Below are positions 29,408 through 42,900 of a DNA stretch of 64,000 nt, in pieces. The stretch covers positions 59,377 through 123,376 of the forward strand of contig OENT01000397.1 of NCBI GenBank assembly GCA_900239685.1, read 5' to 3'. How positions within the stretch are numbered: position 1 is the stretch's first letter; each line of letters starts with the position of its first letter. The notes below the pieces were generated by a model. The model had not been told where the DNA came from. It did no database searches and was given only the letters and a program-made list of their open reading frames with translations. A program made the position numbers and the translations under genes. Source of the DNA: Rotaria macrura. Taxonomy: Eukaryota > Rotifera > Eurotatoria > Philodinida > Philodinidae.

Positions 29408-32400
29408 ATCTAGATATATGTATACGATAATAAGTAAGAAGCAAACTACAACTAGACACGTCTATTTATAAGAATCAGGAATAAAAATCAAGACAATAGA
29501 GTAATATAAAGACATGTATATTCATATGAGGATTTTCTTAATGAAGCATTACAAGATATTATTATAATTTTCCATGTCTTTTCTCTTACACACGCTCTCT
29601 CTCTTTCTCATTCTCTAATTTTTTTTGTATACCTATCAGTTGAAAATCAAAGTTTTATTCAACAAATATACTAAAGCGGTCATGTTTATAGGCTTCTGAA
29701 TGATCGAAATTGATCTGAACCACAAGCATTCATCCCTACATTTATTTACGCTTCACTGGATATATATTCGAGTGTCGTCTAATTACGCATACCATCACAC
29801 TAGTACATATATGTATTCGTGTACATATCATCATACAAAAGAAATATACTTACTTGTTCTTTTTTGCTTTTGTTGTAGAGTCCTATGAACATTATATTAA
29901 TATTATAAATGATTCTATAGATAAATCAGATTAGATTTTGGAACACAAAAGAAAGAAAATGAAGAAAATTTCTACTTAGTGATGTTATATTTCTAAAGAA
30001 TCATCGTCATTAAATGTTTCGTTTTATTTAAATGGGCGCTCCTCTTGCCTTCGCCTTATAAATGATCGATGGGTACGATATAGCAGCACATAGATAAACA
30101 TCTATCCATTTATACATTCATTTTCTCTTTTTTTCACGCCGTATTCAATCATACGATTTGTTTCGTTAAGGCACACCACATACTCTTGCCATTACCTATA
30201 GACATATGACACTTTGATGATGAGACAGAGAAGCGAAGGTGTCTATGAAATCATTTTCTTTTGCTCTCTTCATACTATTTCACTAAGATGAACGAGAGTA
30301 ATGTACGTACAAAGGATACTATGATGAAATAAAGATTTATATTAGAATACTGTATGTTATTGGTATTTCGAGGGTAAATAAAGAACTATCATCAAGTCAT
30401 ACTTGTACATTTAAAGTGATTCGGTGGTAAATAAGAAATTCGACCTTTGCACTATGATAATATGCTATTGAACATATACAAGTATATGATATGTTAATAT
30501 CTATTAAATCTTGTATATTACACTAGTGCCATCTTGACGACCTTACAAGGATGTATGTTAATGATAAAAAGTGCTTGAGATTGTATATCTTATTTAAACC
30601 TCTTTAACATAACATTGTCAAATGTGAATCTCTCGATTGAACGTTTATTGAGTGTGAGATGACTAAATATTCACCGATGACCTCTTATATGTAGACAAGT
30701 ATATGAATTCAATAACACTCAAAAAAAAAAGATATTGCAGTAATTGCTGGTTTATAAAATATGTCCTCTTACTCTATAACGAATGAAAGACATTGCACAA
30801 AACTTTTATCTTGAAATCATAATATGATAATGTCTAGGTAATTATATTGATATTTTATGCATCAAAAAGAAAAATTTATTGATAATTTATTGATTGTGAT
30901 TTTATCTAAATTTGAACATTTATTTGGAACTTTGAATAGAATGAGTAATATAGAAATAGATGATTCAGAAGTCTTATTCTAATTATTATGCTATGAAAAT
31001 AAAACGAGCATGAATAAGCAAGAGAATTTGAAATTTTCCATACATACGTATATACAACATTGATTTCAATTTCAAAGTATTGCTACATTCCTGTCGTTTG
31101 GAATTATAAAAGCATAATTATATCAATTAAAAGTCTTAGAATACTAATGAGTACGATATTGTATTGTCGAAAATGCAATTACGAATAAAAAATAAGTATG
31201 ACATAGTGAATAACAAGCTAAGAATATTGAATAATATGTTTATAGATGTTTGTTTTTCTATCCTATCAAGGTAACTGTCAACTATGATTATGATTTCAAT
31301 TTTCGATGCAGATAAAAGTGCAAAAACTTGTGGAAACATTTGGTGTACTTTGAAATGTTAAAGTTCGGCGAGTTCATTAGTAATCAGAATTTATGTTCAA
31401 TAAAAAAACAGTGCTACATCTTGAAAAATAAAGCATATGTACATTACGAAATGATTTTTTTTCTATGCACTATTATTCTTATGACATAATCGATTTGCGC
31501 CTACTACAATAATATGTATGTGTACAAATATATATCTTTTAAAATAACTGATCGATACATTGTTTAATATGTCTTCGACAGATAACTAATTTTAATGTAT
31601 ACAGTGATGAATGAGTTATAATAAATCATCATAAATAATATTTATGGTTTTCTGTTGCATAGAAATTATTGTAGTATTTGTTGTGATTGCTTTTTAATTT
31701 CTATGTGACTAAGTTGTGTTTGCTAATAGAGTTCAATTGAAAGTTGAGATAGCTTTAAAAAAAAGCTATTGAAAAGATAATTTTCAATATTCTCTCAAAC
31801 TTCAAGACTGATAATATATATATCCATTTTGTATTTCAAAAAAAAATTCTACAGTTAAATTCTATAAAATACAAAAAACAAAATGATTCTCATTTCTTGT
31901 AACGCAACGTTGTGGTCATTTTTGTAACAATGTTTCTCCAGGGAGACTCATAAACATAATCATTGAAATATATTAAAAGTGACGAGCACGGTTTAGTAGT
32001 AGAGTACATCAGGTAAGAACTATTCATTAGTGACACGAAAATTGAGCATTCGTCGATTAATTACAAAAGAAACTAAATACAATTCAAAATCAATAGATAG
32101 AAACATGCAATATCTTCCAATGAGATTGATGACTTGCTATTATATTTCTCCATAGTCAAGTCAGCAAGCATTACGAAAATTAGTCAGTTTTTAAAAAACC
32201 TTCTTTTTTTATATAGCGTCTATTACTGCTCTATCTTATTGTATTGTTATTGTACAATGTCTATTGTGAATCTCCTAAAAGTCATACACTAATTTCTACT
32301 TCATGACTTCGGTAACACATAGATCCCTACTGATACGCATAACTAATAAAACTTATTCGTTTTCTGTAAAGATGATTGATTTTGATATGAAGTAATATAC

Positions 32401-33140
32401 TAGTGAGTCATCAATATAATGGGAACATGGCCATAGTTGTATATGCGCCAAGAGATGGGCATACAACAAGCAGGACTATAATTCATATTCTGTCTTGCTG
32501 CTGCCACTGGCCACGGCAGAGAAAGCTGTACTGTATCCATCTCTGATGAACACTTCTTTTGAGGTCAAAAAAAGATGGTTGAATATTGATTTTGTTTCTG
32601 TCGCAGTTAATCGATTAATTGCGAAATGGTCGGTGTATCTAGTTCATCGTTTCTCTCAAAGTCAACTACGATCAAGCCCTAATAGGATGAATCATACAAT
32701 ACCTTGGCATAAGTGTGTTCGTCATTGAATTTAAGAAAATTCAGATAAGAAGAAAGGTATCTTGTATTATCAAAACGATAATGAATTTGAATCGAAGAAA
32801 GTGTTCTGGAAGATGATAATCACTTGTTCGAATGTAAAAAATTTATATTCATCGAGTATAGAACTCGATGAACCCAGACAAATTTGAAACAAATAGATTA
32901 TTTGTTACCTATGATAAATATCACTATTCACAAATGCATTAGGACAATAACTAATAGTCGATTCAATCTATGTATAGATTTTAGACTGACGAATTTATTA
33001 CAATTCGACTAATTAAGAACAATCTGAATGTGACCTACTGTTAAACATCCGAAAAAACTAATAAATGCACTTTTCAAAACATCTAAACGGATTCGAAATC
33101 CAATAACTTCGGAAATCAAACCAGCAGTAGTGAACAAAAT
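29408..33140. other. 5' side of the PIM-like kinase and gene-free spacer
   Basis: A good - strand donor at 29853 could define a 444-bp 5' UTR intron for the kinase. Pyrimidine runs (CT/TC) occur near 29597. The remainder is AT-rich. The open frame at 32495-32728 is locally less AT-rich, but no motif or splice structure supports it as a gene. Confidence 0.55.
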
Positions 33141-34096
33141 AAAATGCAATGCAAAATTCTTGGCGAAAATGTCGAAATAAATTTAACCATCTTGATAACT
33201 TATAAACGAGTCAAAATATATTTCATTGGAAAGAATCAAGTTTGAACTACAAATTTTGTACCTCTCATATTTTCAAGAAACGAATCTGAGAAGGAAAAAA
33301 AGTCAAAAGTCAAACAGCTGTGAAAACGTCCTTGTAACTTGACTATAGAACAGTACCATTTTCAATTTCTAATTAAAAATTTTTATCGAAAGATAAATTA
33401 GAAAACATTTTTAATGATGATTTTTGAAGTATAAAAAGTACTCTTTCCAATGGTATATTGAAACTTAAATTTACTCTTCATTTTTATACCAAATATATCT
33501 TTCTCTGCAAATGGCTACATAAGTTAGTCGTTCTTCTTACCTGAGCTTTTCACAACAATAAAAAGTCCTTTTTCAATTATTTTTTTTCTACAAAATTTTT
33601 ATGATCATATATATTTCTAATAAATAACGCGAAAAGAATTGAGTCCACACGTCATTTCGGACACTGATGACTAATTGTGTTGCCAAGTGATAACTTTTGC
33701 GAAAGGTTCGACTTTAAAAAAATATGTCATGCTTAAAACGTTTTTGATTAAAGAACCAAGAATTGATCTAACACTTATTGCCAATGTAGACATTGATGAA
33801 TTTATTGAGGTACTACATTTTGATATATTTTTGGTTCAAGTTTGATAAATGAAGTTCGAAATAATTGAGAAATATAATTTTGTCGAGCGGCAAAAACGTT
33901 GCAAGAACTGTTTTAGAGCTATTTGATTTTTGACTTTTTCTCATTCTCAGATTCGTTTTTTGAAAATATAAGAGGTACAAAATTTGTAGTTCAGACTTGA
34001 TTCTTTCCAATGAAACTTATTTTGACTCGTTTATAAGTTATGAAGATGGTAAAATAGATTTCGACAGTTTCGCAAAGACTTTTGCATCGCATGTTA
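33141..34096. mobile_element. MITE-like element with about 200-bp inverted terminal arms
   Basis: The stretch at 33141-33345 is repeated in inverted orientation at about 33897-34096. Shared pieces include GATAACTTATAAACGAGTC (left) with its reverse complement on the right, TTTCATTGGAAAGAATCAAG, and CTACAAATTTTGTACCTCT. The arms differ at scattered bases, so the element is not fresh. The interior of about 550 bp encodes nothing recognisable. Target duplication and exact ends are not clear to me. Confidence 0.7.
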
Positions 34097-36377
34097 ACTA
34101 TGATGTTGGTTATTTGCAAAAGAAAAATCTACATTCTAAGGTAGACAAAATAATCAAAACTAATGATGTTCGTCAAGATACAATTCTCGTAAGTCATAAT
34201 CATTGTCATCGTCGTATGCTCGCAGTTATGTGCTTCTCTCTCTAAGGTCGAACTTTGACGAGAATTAGATTTGAATGTTGAATATAATGATTGATGTTGA
34301 TGTCAACACTGATGCTATATATTACGATATTTAATGTTTTTTCGGGGTCGAAATTTCGATTCTCCAAATCCATGTATATTAAGTCGTATTTACTGTTCAA
34401 TAGAATTGCGTCACTTTTTTTTCTAAGCGTAAAACGAATAAAAAAATGTTTTTAAACGATATGAGTAAATCTATGAAAATGATTTAATACTTTCGACAGA
34501 TGTCAATTTTAATATATCTCGTATCAATCCATATTCATCGCTTGAACATGGTAAGAGTAATATTTCTCTAAATAGGACAACGCAGTTCTATCTAAGTTAT
34601 TTATGGTAGGGGAAAACGTTCTGATGCCTCTATGCTTAGTATTGATCAAAATTTAGGTTTTTGAACAACATTCTCATCGTTTCCTTATGAGATCAATACC
34701 TATTATATAGATATTATTTGAACTATTAAGTTTTCTCAATCTTTTGTAATTATTTTACCCAAATGGAAAATTATGTTTGCAACTGAAATATATTGAAACA
34801 TATATTTCACCTATCATGTAAGACATCATCAGAATATCTTTGGTGTTTTGTATGTGATTGATGGATATTGTTTATAGAGAAAGTTCATAAAAGAATTGAA
34901 TGATCGTATCTGGTTTTATTCTGTTTTTTTTTCCTAACTACGACGAAATCATAGATTGTAACTTTTAATCTATAAATGAGCTTTTTGCTTTGATATTCCA
35001 TACATACAAACAATTCATACCGGATATAAGCATATGTATGTACGGAATGTAGGTCACCAGAGAGTCATTGTCCTTGTTCTTTTTCACTACTTGATCGACC
35101 AACTGTCAAGATAAAGAAGCTTTGAATAAATAATCTTATGTAGCATTTTGTTTTTGTTGAGAATTCTATGAAGTGTAATCTTAAATTTTCATTTTTTTCT
35201 ATGAAGATGTTGAATCGTTGTGTATATGTGTATATATATATTTACAACGGATGTGCTAGATATTCATTTGAGAAAATCGTATTTAACTAGACCGAAACTA
35301 TATAATTGAATGATATTCATCTAAATGATATTGAACATGAATATAAAAAGAAGTATCTACTTCACTTACAAGCGCACAATATTTGGTAATAGAAATACTG
35401 GCGGTTTGTCTCAAACAATCACTTAGATCGAATAGTGATTGTCTGTTAACCTTATCGAATCTATTGATCGAATGCAAGAGACAATGGTCTGATGTACTCA
35501 TGTCCGCAATTTCATCAATTCTCTCTTCGATCATAAATGATAATTCAGTTGCTAGATTGTTTTTTACCTAGAATGTCACTTGAACAACAAACACAAGTAG
35601 GTGCGAGTAGAGCGTCAATAGAAATATCATAGTTACAATCAACAAGACATACAAATACTTTTTAATTTATTGAAATTCTCATATTTGGAAACAACGTTTT
35701 TGCATTCTATTCATTCGATTGAATACGAGTAATTTTTTCTTGGATAGGCTATAATTCGATGAAGTTTTTCATAGAAACTTGACTCCAAGTTAATTTCTTC
35801 TGAATAATGTTACTTCTATACTGACCAAAAGTTCTTCCACACCCTATCCTTCTTTGTATCGACCAGGAGCTTTTCTTTCTCATTAAAACAAAGATTGACT
35901 TCAGTATGCTTATTTGTGTTTCAATGCTACTAATATTTCAAAAGGTAATTTTTAGGAAAAAAAATTCGAATCCAATCAAATGTATCATATAGGAGAAAAT
36001 GAGCATGGAATCGGTCTCTTCTTCTAGACAAAATGTGCAAATATGTGGCACATTCGTCAGCAAAATCTATAATTTACAATCAAAGATATGCATGATAAAG
36101 TAGACTGATATGAGTTATTTAATTTTGTCTTAGTGTTCATTTCTTATTATCCATTAGTTGCATATGCCTACTGAAAAGCAAATATATATAAAATAAAATT
36201 TATCTATTGGCCTACAGAGAAATGTTAGTAGCCAATGTTGTATTTTTTTCCTCGCTTCAATTCGATATATATATATATATATGTACGTATATATACATCG
36301 ATGAATTTTCTCTCGATAAGTGGGCTCGAAACTAGGACACATTCTGAGACATCAATATCAAGAGAAAGACAACTAAG
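34097..36377. other. Spacer upstream of the nuclear receptor gene
   Basis: This is AT-rich sequence without a supported gene. A TA/GTA run lies at 36264-36300. A strong donor (AACTAAG then gtaagc at 36378) could close a non-coding first exon of the nuclear receptor gene, to be joined to the acceptor at 36900 by a 523-bp intron. Confidence 0.5.
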
Positions 36378-36920
36378 GTAAGCGTATGAAATCTTTCGTA
36401 TTCAATTTATTTGTCGAACGCAAATTGTACATATCTATTGCAACATTGTGTTATTCAAAAATTTTGATCTTTCAAAAGAAAATTTTGAAATTTAAACAGA
36501 AAACGACGGATTTTACTAGTAAATCCAATATATCGACTTATAGTTATTTGTTTTCAAGTAAAACGACAAATTAACTTAAAATGAAGTGAACCATCACTAG
36601 TCGAAGATATTTTACTTGCTTATTTAAACACATTAACCTAGTGTCCTAAAAAACATCTGAGTAACATTGTTGTGTATATCACATCTCAAAAACACATGAT
36701 ACTTATGATCAATATAAAGTATGCTTTATGGGAGCATGTGCATCATTGAAAATGGGCGGATGAAATTTCTATATATATATATATATACGGATTGATGAAC
36801 TCATATAATAAAAACAATGAATATATCATGATTTTATAATCATTTTCAAAATGAAAAATTTCTATATGAATTATTTTTTCTTGTATTGTTTTTCTTCTAG
36901 AATAAACTCGTTTATTCAAG

Positions 36921-39900
36921 ATGATGCAATATGATTTTACTAATGAATCGACTATTATGAATGATTACGAAATGGAAACAAGCATTCATTCATATTCAAC
37001 TTATGAACAACAACAGCAGCAACAACATAAGTATAGATGAATTCAATAAATTATTAATAACATTAAAAAAACAATCATGCATAAAATATTAAATTCTATT
37101 TTGTTTAGTTTTTTAAAACCGACTCTATCAAATACGAATGTAATGGCAACAAATAATACATATTCACAATCGTTTTTTATTCCACCATCAATGGACTTGA
37201 ATAATTCGAATCGAAATCATACAATAGATAATTATAACTTCGATTATCAATCATCATCTAATATTTCATCAAATCATATGATTGATCCCTATTCAAATAT
37301 GTACTCGAACAATTATTCAATCGATCCTTATTCTAATCAATCCGTATACAATTCAGCATCGATAGAACCATCGAATTACATGATGCCAACAGATTCAAAT
37401 CAAGTTCTTCATTCAATGTATAATGTTTCTACTCCATTTACATCATCATTAGTCAATGATATACAATGTGAATATCAAGGAACGATGTCACAATGGAATC
37501 TAGATACAACGAAACTACTGAATTCTGATGGTATGTCAAGTCTATGAACTTATTTTATTTCTACTGTAGTTTTGAAATTATATCAACAAATCATGAGGGA
37601 AAGTATTCTTCTACTGTATTCAAGTGTAGACAAAAAATGTTTTTGCTAATATCTTTGTTTTCTCAATAGAAAACAAGATCATTACATGAGTTATCAAGAG
37701 ATGTTTATAGGAAGGAGAAGTTCTACTCGTAGTAAATATCAAAGTATGGCAATAAGTCTTACTAATATATTAGCTTACTAAAAAGCCGAACACTTTTTAT
37801 GTATGTTTTCGACTACATCTGCAGATAAAAAGAATGCGTAAAATTCAATACAACACATACACTTTGATACTAAAATACAGACTTACCAATATAGTTTGAA
37901 GAAGATTTGAAACTTCAACGTCAGTAGAATTGAAAATCTCCAACAAATTACTATTGACAATGATTCATTAAACTTTTAATATCAATGATATTATTTCTTA
38001 AAACAAAGTTGTTTCTTTTCTAGTCTGACTTTTCTCTATTGTTCGTGACGCTTCATTGAAGTAATTGAAATATTAATATCAAAATTGCATCTATTTCGTC
38101 GAAGCACACGCCATATAAAAGTCAAACAAGCGAGACTAACGAAAACCTTGACAATTAGCATGTGCTGCTGTCTCTATGTATGTCACGGAAAATCGAACAA
38201 GGGCTTGAACGAAAGAGAAAACCTTGTTTTACAAAATAAAATTAACTTCAGTATATTACAGTACTAATAGCAGAATCAATCACGCGAGAAATCTAATCGC
38301 TGTTACCTATCTAAAGCAACTATCAAACCTTCTATGAATTACATAGGTAAATTCAAATTTTAAAATCAAACGAGATGACTTAACTTGATTTTCGTATACT
38401 CTTCATTGGTGTCGTAATTATATAGAAATTTACGATGTTTCTCTGCTTTAAAAAGTGAAAAGCAGAAGACAATTCAATTTTTATCATGCAAGATTAAATT
38501 ATCTTTTCAACTGAATTTTCTTCAATGACTCATAAACGTTTGTTCAGTAGATAAAATTTTTCGAATCGATCAAATATCATTAGAAAAAAGAATAATGAGA
38601 AAAATTTCAACGTAAGCACTTCTAGAAACCAACATAGGACAATGTGTACATGAATACATTAAGAGAAACGAGTATGTTTAACTTTTACCTATGACAGTAG
38701 CTGATCAAAAAAGAAAAATTCACAATAAAATATACAACCTGCTCAATATCTAGTGATGGATGTTGACGTGTGTCACTATTGCTTTTGTTTTCTTCAATCA
38801 ACGATATTTTCAAAGTCAGAGAGAAAAAATGTATCATAAATTTTTTTTCTCTTATCATTAGTTATGCCAATGTCAAACTCCAGTAAACAACCGTGCGTTG
38901 TCTGTCATGAAGAATCGTCGGGATATCATTTTGGAGCATATACATGTGAATCATGTAAAGTATTTTATCGACGAGTAACTAAAGGTAAAATAAAAGATTA
39001 TTATAGATGAATATTAATATTTCGATTTAATCAATACTCAAAGTAAAAGTAGATGAGAACTAATATTCATGGGTTACATGAATTTCGGCCCGGTCCGAAA
39101 TTCCAGTGAATTTTCAGGCCGGCCCAAAAAGTGACCTCATGATCCAAAAATAATAATTGAATTTTTTTAATTAATTGCCAATTATCATAGTGCTGAGCAG
39201 GACGGCGCAGTGCCGAGCAGGATGGCGCAGTACCTTACAGGATGAGTTTAGATCATACTATAGTTACAGCATCTTGCTCAGTAGATTGCATTTGGATCAA
39301 TGGCATTCTATATCAGTAGGTGAAAATGTAATATGAACTTCGTAGTTGATAAGTTTCAGTTAGGACAATCCATTGTTCAAAGTATGACTCGCTGACTGAA
39401 AATAACTACTTGGAAATCCGCAATATCAGAAGTGGGAAAACATCAATATCATCTTGTACTTAATAGAATGAGGGACGCCTTTCCATGGAACTGTTTTCAG
39501 TGGTTTAGAATTACGTTCTAAGACATTTTCGCAGCAGTTCACGTTTCTAGGTATTAGACGCTTCTCATTCACTTTCTTTTGCAACAGCATCGTTTCAAAC
39601 ATCAATATCGGTTCCAATAGTAGCCGTAACTGACAATACAAACGAAAGAAAACGTCGTACTTATCCGCTAAGGCCTACTCCACATGGAACGAGACAAAGA
39701 AGGGTAGAATCAGCAAAACAAAAAAATAAAATTTATATTTTCTTGTTAAAATATCTAGAGATACTTTTGTCGTGTATCTTAACTATTTTCTTTTGAGCTT
39801 ATTACTTGTCCAAAGTTTTTTGTTTTATTTTGAATTTAAGAAAACGATCTTGCTAGAAAAAGCTGAACACATGTAATTAAAAATTTTAAAAGTCGAAGCA

Positions 39901-42900
39901 TTACTAACACTTGAGAAGATACAATCATAAGCTGGCAATAGACAAAAGGAGGAACATCACCTTGAAATCCTCCTATTATGACTACACTTTTTTACGTTGA
40001 GATTTATTGTAAGAAAATAATAACTATCTCAAAATACAATACCATTTATAACTGGACTTAAAACAGATATAAAAGTCTCACGTCATCCTGCTCGGCACTA
40101 CGACTTCCTGATCAGCACTATGATAGTTGGAAATTAATTTAAAAAATTAAATTATTACTTTTGGATCATGAAGTCACTTTCGGGCCGGCCCGAAAGTCCG
40201 GTCCGAAATTTCTGTGAGCAGAAATTCTGGTCTCCCATATTCATAACCTATTACCGGCATATTTCACGAAGCTCAAATATTTTTCATCACATAATATTGG
40301 TTTTGAGAATGGAAACACATAGGTTCATTTTACTAGCATTATTAAGATGTCGAATTTTCTTTCCCCGTAACAATGTACTATTCGAAAAGTAGAGACATTA
40401 ATTCACAGGATGAAACTTTAGTTGACTTAAATCGCAACATCTGAATTTCTTTAAAATAATTATTCATGATCATAATTCGTTTTAATTGTGTATTCTGCAA
40501 ACGCTTTCTCGGACGAATACACGTTCATGTAAATATGGTTTCAGTATCTATGAATGATTCAACGTAATGTGGCTTACAAAATAGTCAATTAGTGTGTTTG
40601 TACAATCGAAAGATTGACTGAATCTTGTCTTGTATCATATGCTATTCGTTTTTATTATAAAGTCAATTCAGAAAGTTCATTCATTCGCACTCGGTTTACG
40701 AAAATAGTAAACAATGTCGAAAATAAAAACCTTAAATTATTAAAATGATGTCAGTACAAATTTCAATTAAACTTGGTACTGGTGCATCTTCTCTTCGACA
40801 GTCGAAAAAAGTCAAAAGCTTTACAAATCAAATTCAATACTCTTCATGATAGATTTCTCGATAACGACATTAACGCAAAGAAACAGAGTCTTATTCAGCG
40901 TGGATTGTCCAGGAATTCTTGCACTCGTGAAAACTCATTTTGCCCTCTTCTCCACCGCTGAAAATCGTTCTCGCATATCTCTAAGGAAAAAACCTGTATA
41001 AAACAGTACAAAGAAGTTCTTATCAAAGGAGGGGGCGCATTTGACTTGAAATCGGCCCACCGACTTTCCAATGACATTTCATCCTAGAAACGATATAGAT
41101 TGATAAATTTCAACACGGTGAGCATTTCGGTACTATTTTCGATACATATTAGTAGTCACTTTGTGAGTCATTTTTAGTGTTCTTTAATATACGATTTTTC
41201 CAATTTTTTTAGTTGACCATTTCTAAGACGTTCAAACCATCTATAAATTTTGCTCGATTGAAATCGATTAAAATTACACAAAGTTATAGCGAATTCATCC
41301 AAGAATTGATCTCTAACTGTTTTGATTCCACCTTATAAGGTAATTAGAAAAAATTAGTAAGAGTAATTGGAATCATTCACTACATACGAGTACTGCACCA
41401 CTTATTTAAAGTAAGCATTTTGAGATTATCTCGAGAAAGTCAAAATACCTCACCGTGAATTTTTTTACAGTAGATAGCCCGACGTTCACTTATCAAAATG
41501 ATCTATATAAGTCAGTCCATTGAAGGTGGCCACTAGAGTAATCTAGGGTATAATAATGAAAAACGGATAAAAATTACTTTCTAGAGACCCTATTTTCAGG
41601 ATGCCTTGACTCAATTCGTAGAACTGATGGTGAATCATTAGACATACTCAGCTATAAATTTGATTTCTCGATTCATGTGATAATTTTAGTTCTCTTTCGT
41701 GGCTGTAAGGATCTTTGTTTTCCGTCAAAGAGAAAATGGATGCTATAATCGTGATTAGCACAAAAAACGGCATCGAACGATTTCACGAAATTAAAAAAAA
41801 GAATTTTGAGAAATTTTTGTCTGGGAGGAATACAGGTCAGAATACTCATAAGAAGACCCTGAAGGGAAGAAAAGTTCGAAATCATTAAAAATCGATTTTT
41901 CTGATTTCGTGATATGCCTCGCTACAGGGTTTTGCGCTGATCACGAATATAGGATTCGTTGTCTTTGAAAGTGAAGTTCCCATCTATAAAGTCTCTGAAT
42001 ACAAACTCATATATCGACCTGTCCACGTAATGGTCCACCTTTCTGGGCGAATTCGAATTACATAATTAAACAAAAACAATATAACCACCTTGTAGAACAT
42101 TGTCCATAACGTAGGAAATAGTACTGTACATGATATTTACGTGATTATCTTGATGGATTGTCTCTATGTTTTGAATAAATAAATTTTTAATCAAATGATC
42201 AAAATTTTCAAAGTGTGATTCCGTAACGACAAACCTGATTCCATCACATCGTATTTTTCTATTTATAAGAACTAGTTATGATATATTTTGAATTAATTTT
42301 TTTCTATTTGTAGCTCGTCATCTAAGCTATAACTTTCTTATAGAAAGGTTTTTGATACCACCTATGGTTGAGTTAAAACTTTTATTTCTTTACATAGCAC
42401 ACAAGATTAAGGTCCATTTTTGGTGATTCCGTAACGGTGCTATATTTCAATTATAAAAACATTTAGAATAGTATGAAATTTAATGAATCTTTTCTTATAC
42501 ACAGAACATCATCACTACTGTTTCTTTCTAACAACATCAGCTTTATTCGACTTACATAAGTTGACATATTAAAGGCACAATCTTAAAAAACGTGATTCCG
42601 TCACGAATGGACAGGTCGATATGCTTTGGTTTTGTTTCAAAAAAGTTTGTATGCTTATTGAAAATGAATGTGCTTATAGCTACGTAAGAAAAATGAAACA
42701 GTTCTTACCCATCCGGAAATTCAATTAGTGTATAATTGGAAAAAAAAAGGCACAATGAGCTGAGCAGAGTTAGCCAGGGCATCCTCATAATACTGTTTGA
42801 ACGAGGTAATTGTTATCCATTTTTGATTATTGTCCCTAAGATTGCCAAAGTGGCCAACCTAATTGAGTTGACTTATTTGGATGATTTTGATGCCCCCACT

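Noticed and set aside
32495-32728. 77-codon + strand frame in a less AT-rich patch
   Set aside because: No recognisable motif, no splice partners and no repeat structure; may be an old insertion remnant but I cannot support it.
33997-34245. 82-codon + strand frame
   Set aside because: It starts inside the right arm of the inverted-repeat element and runs into flanking sequence, so it is chance open sequence.
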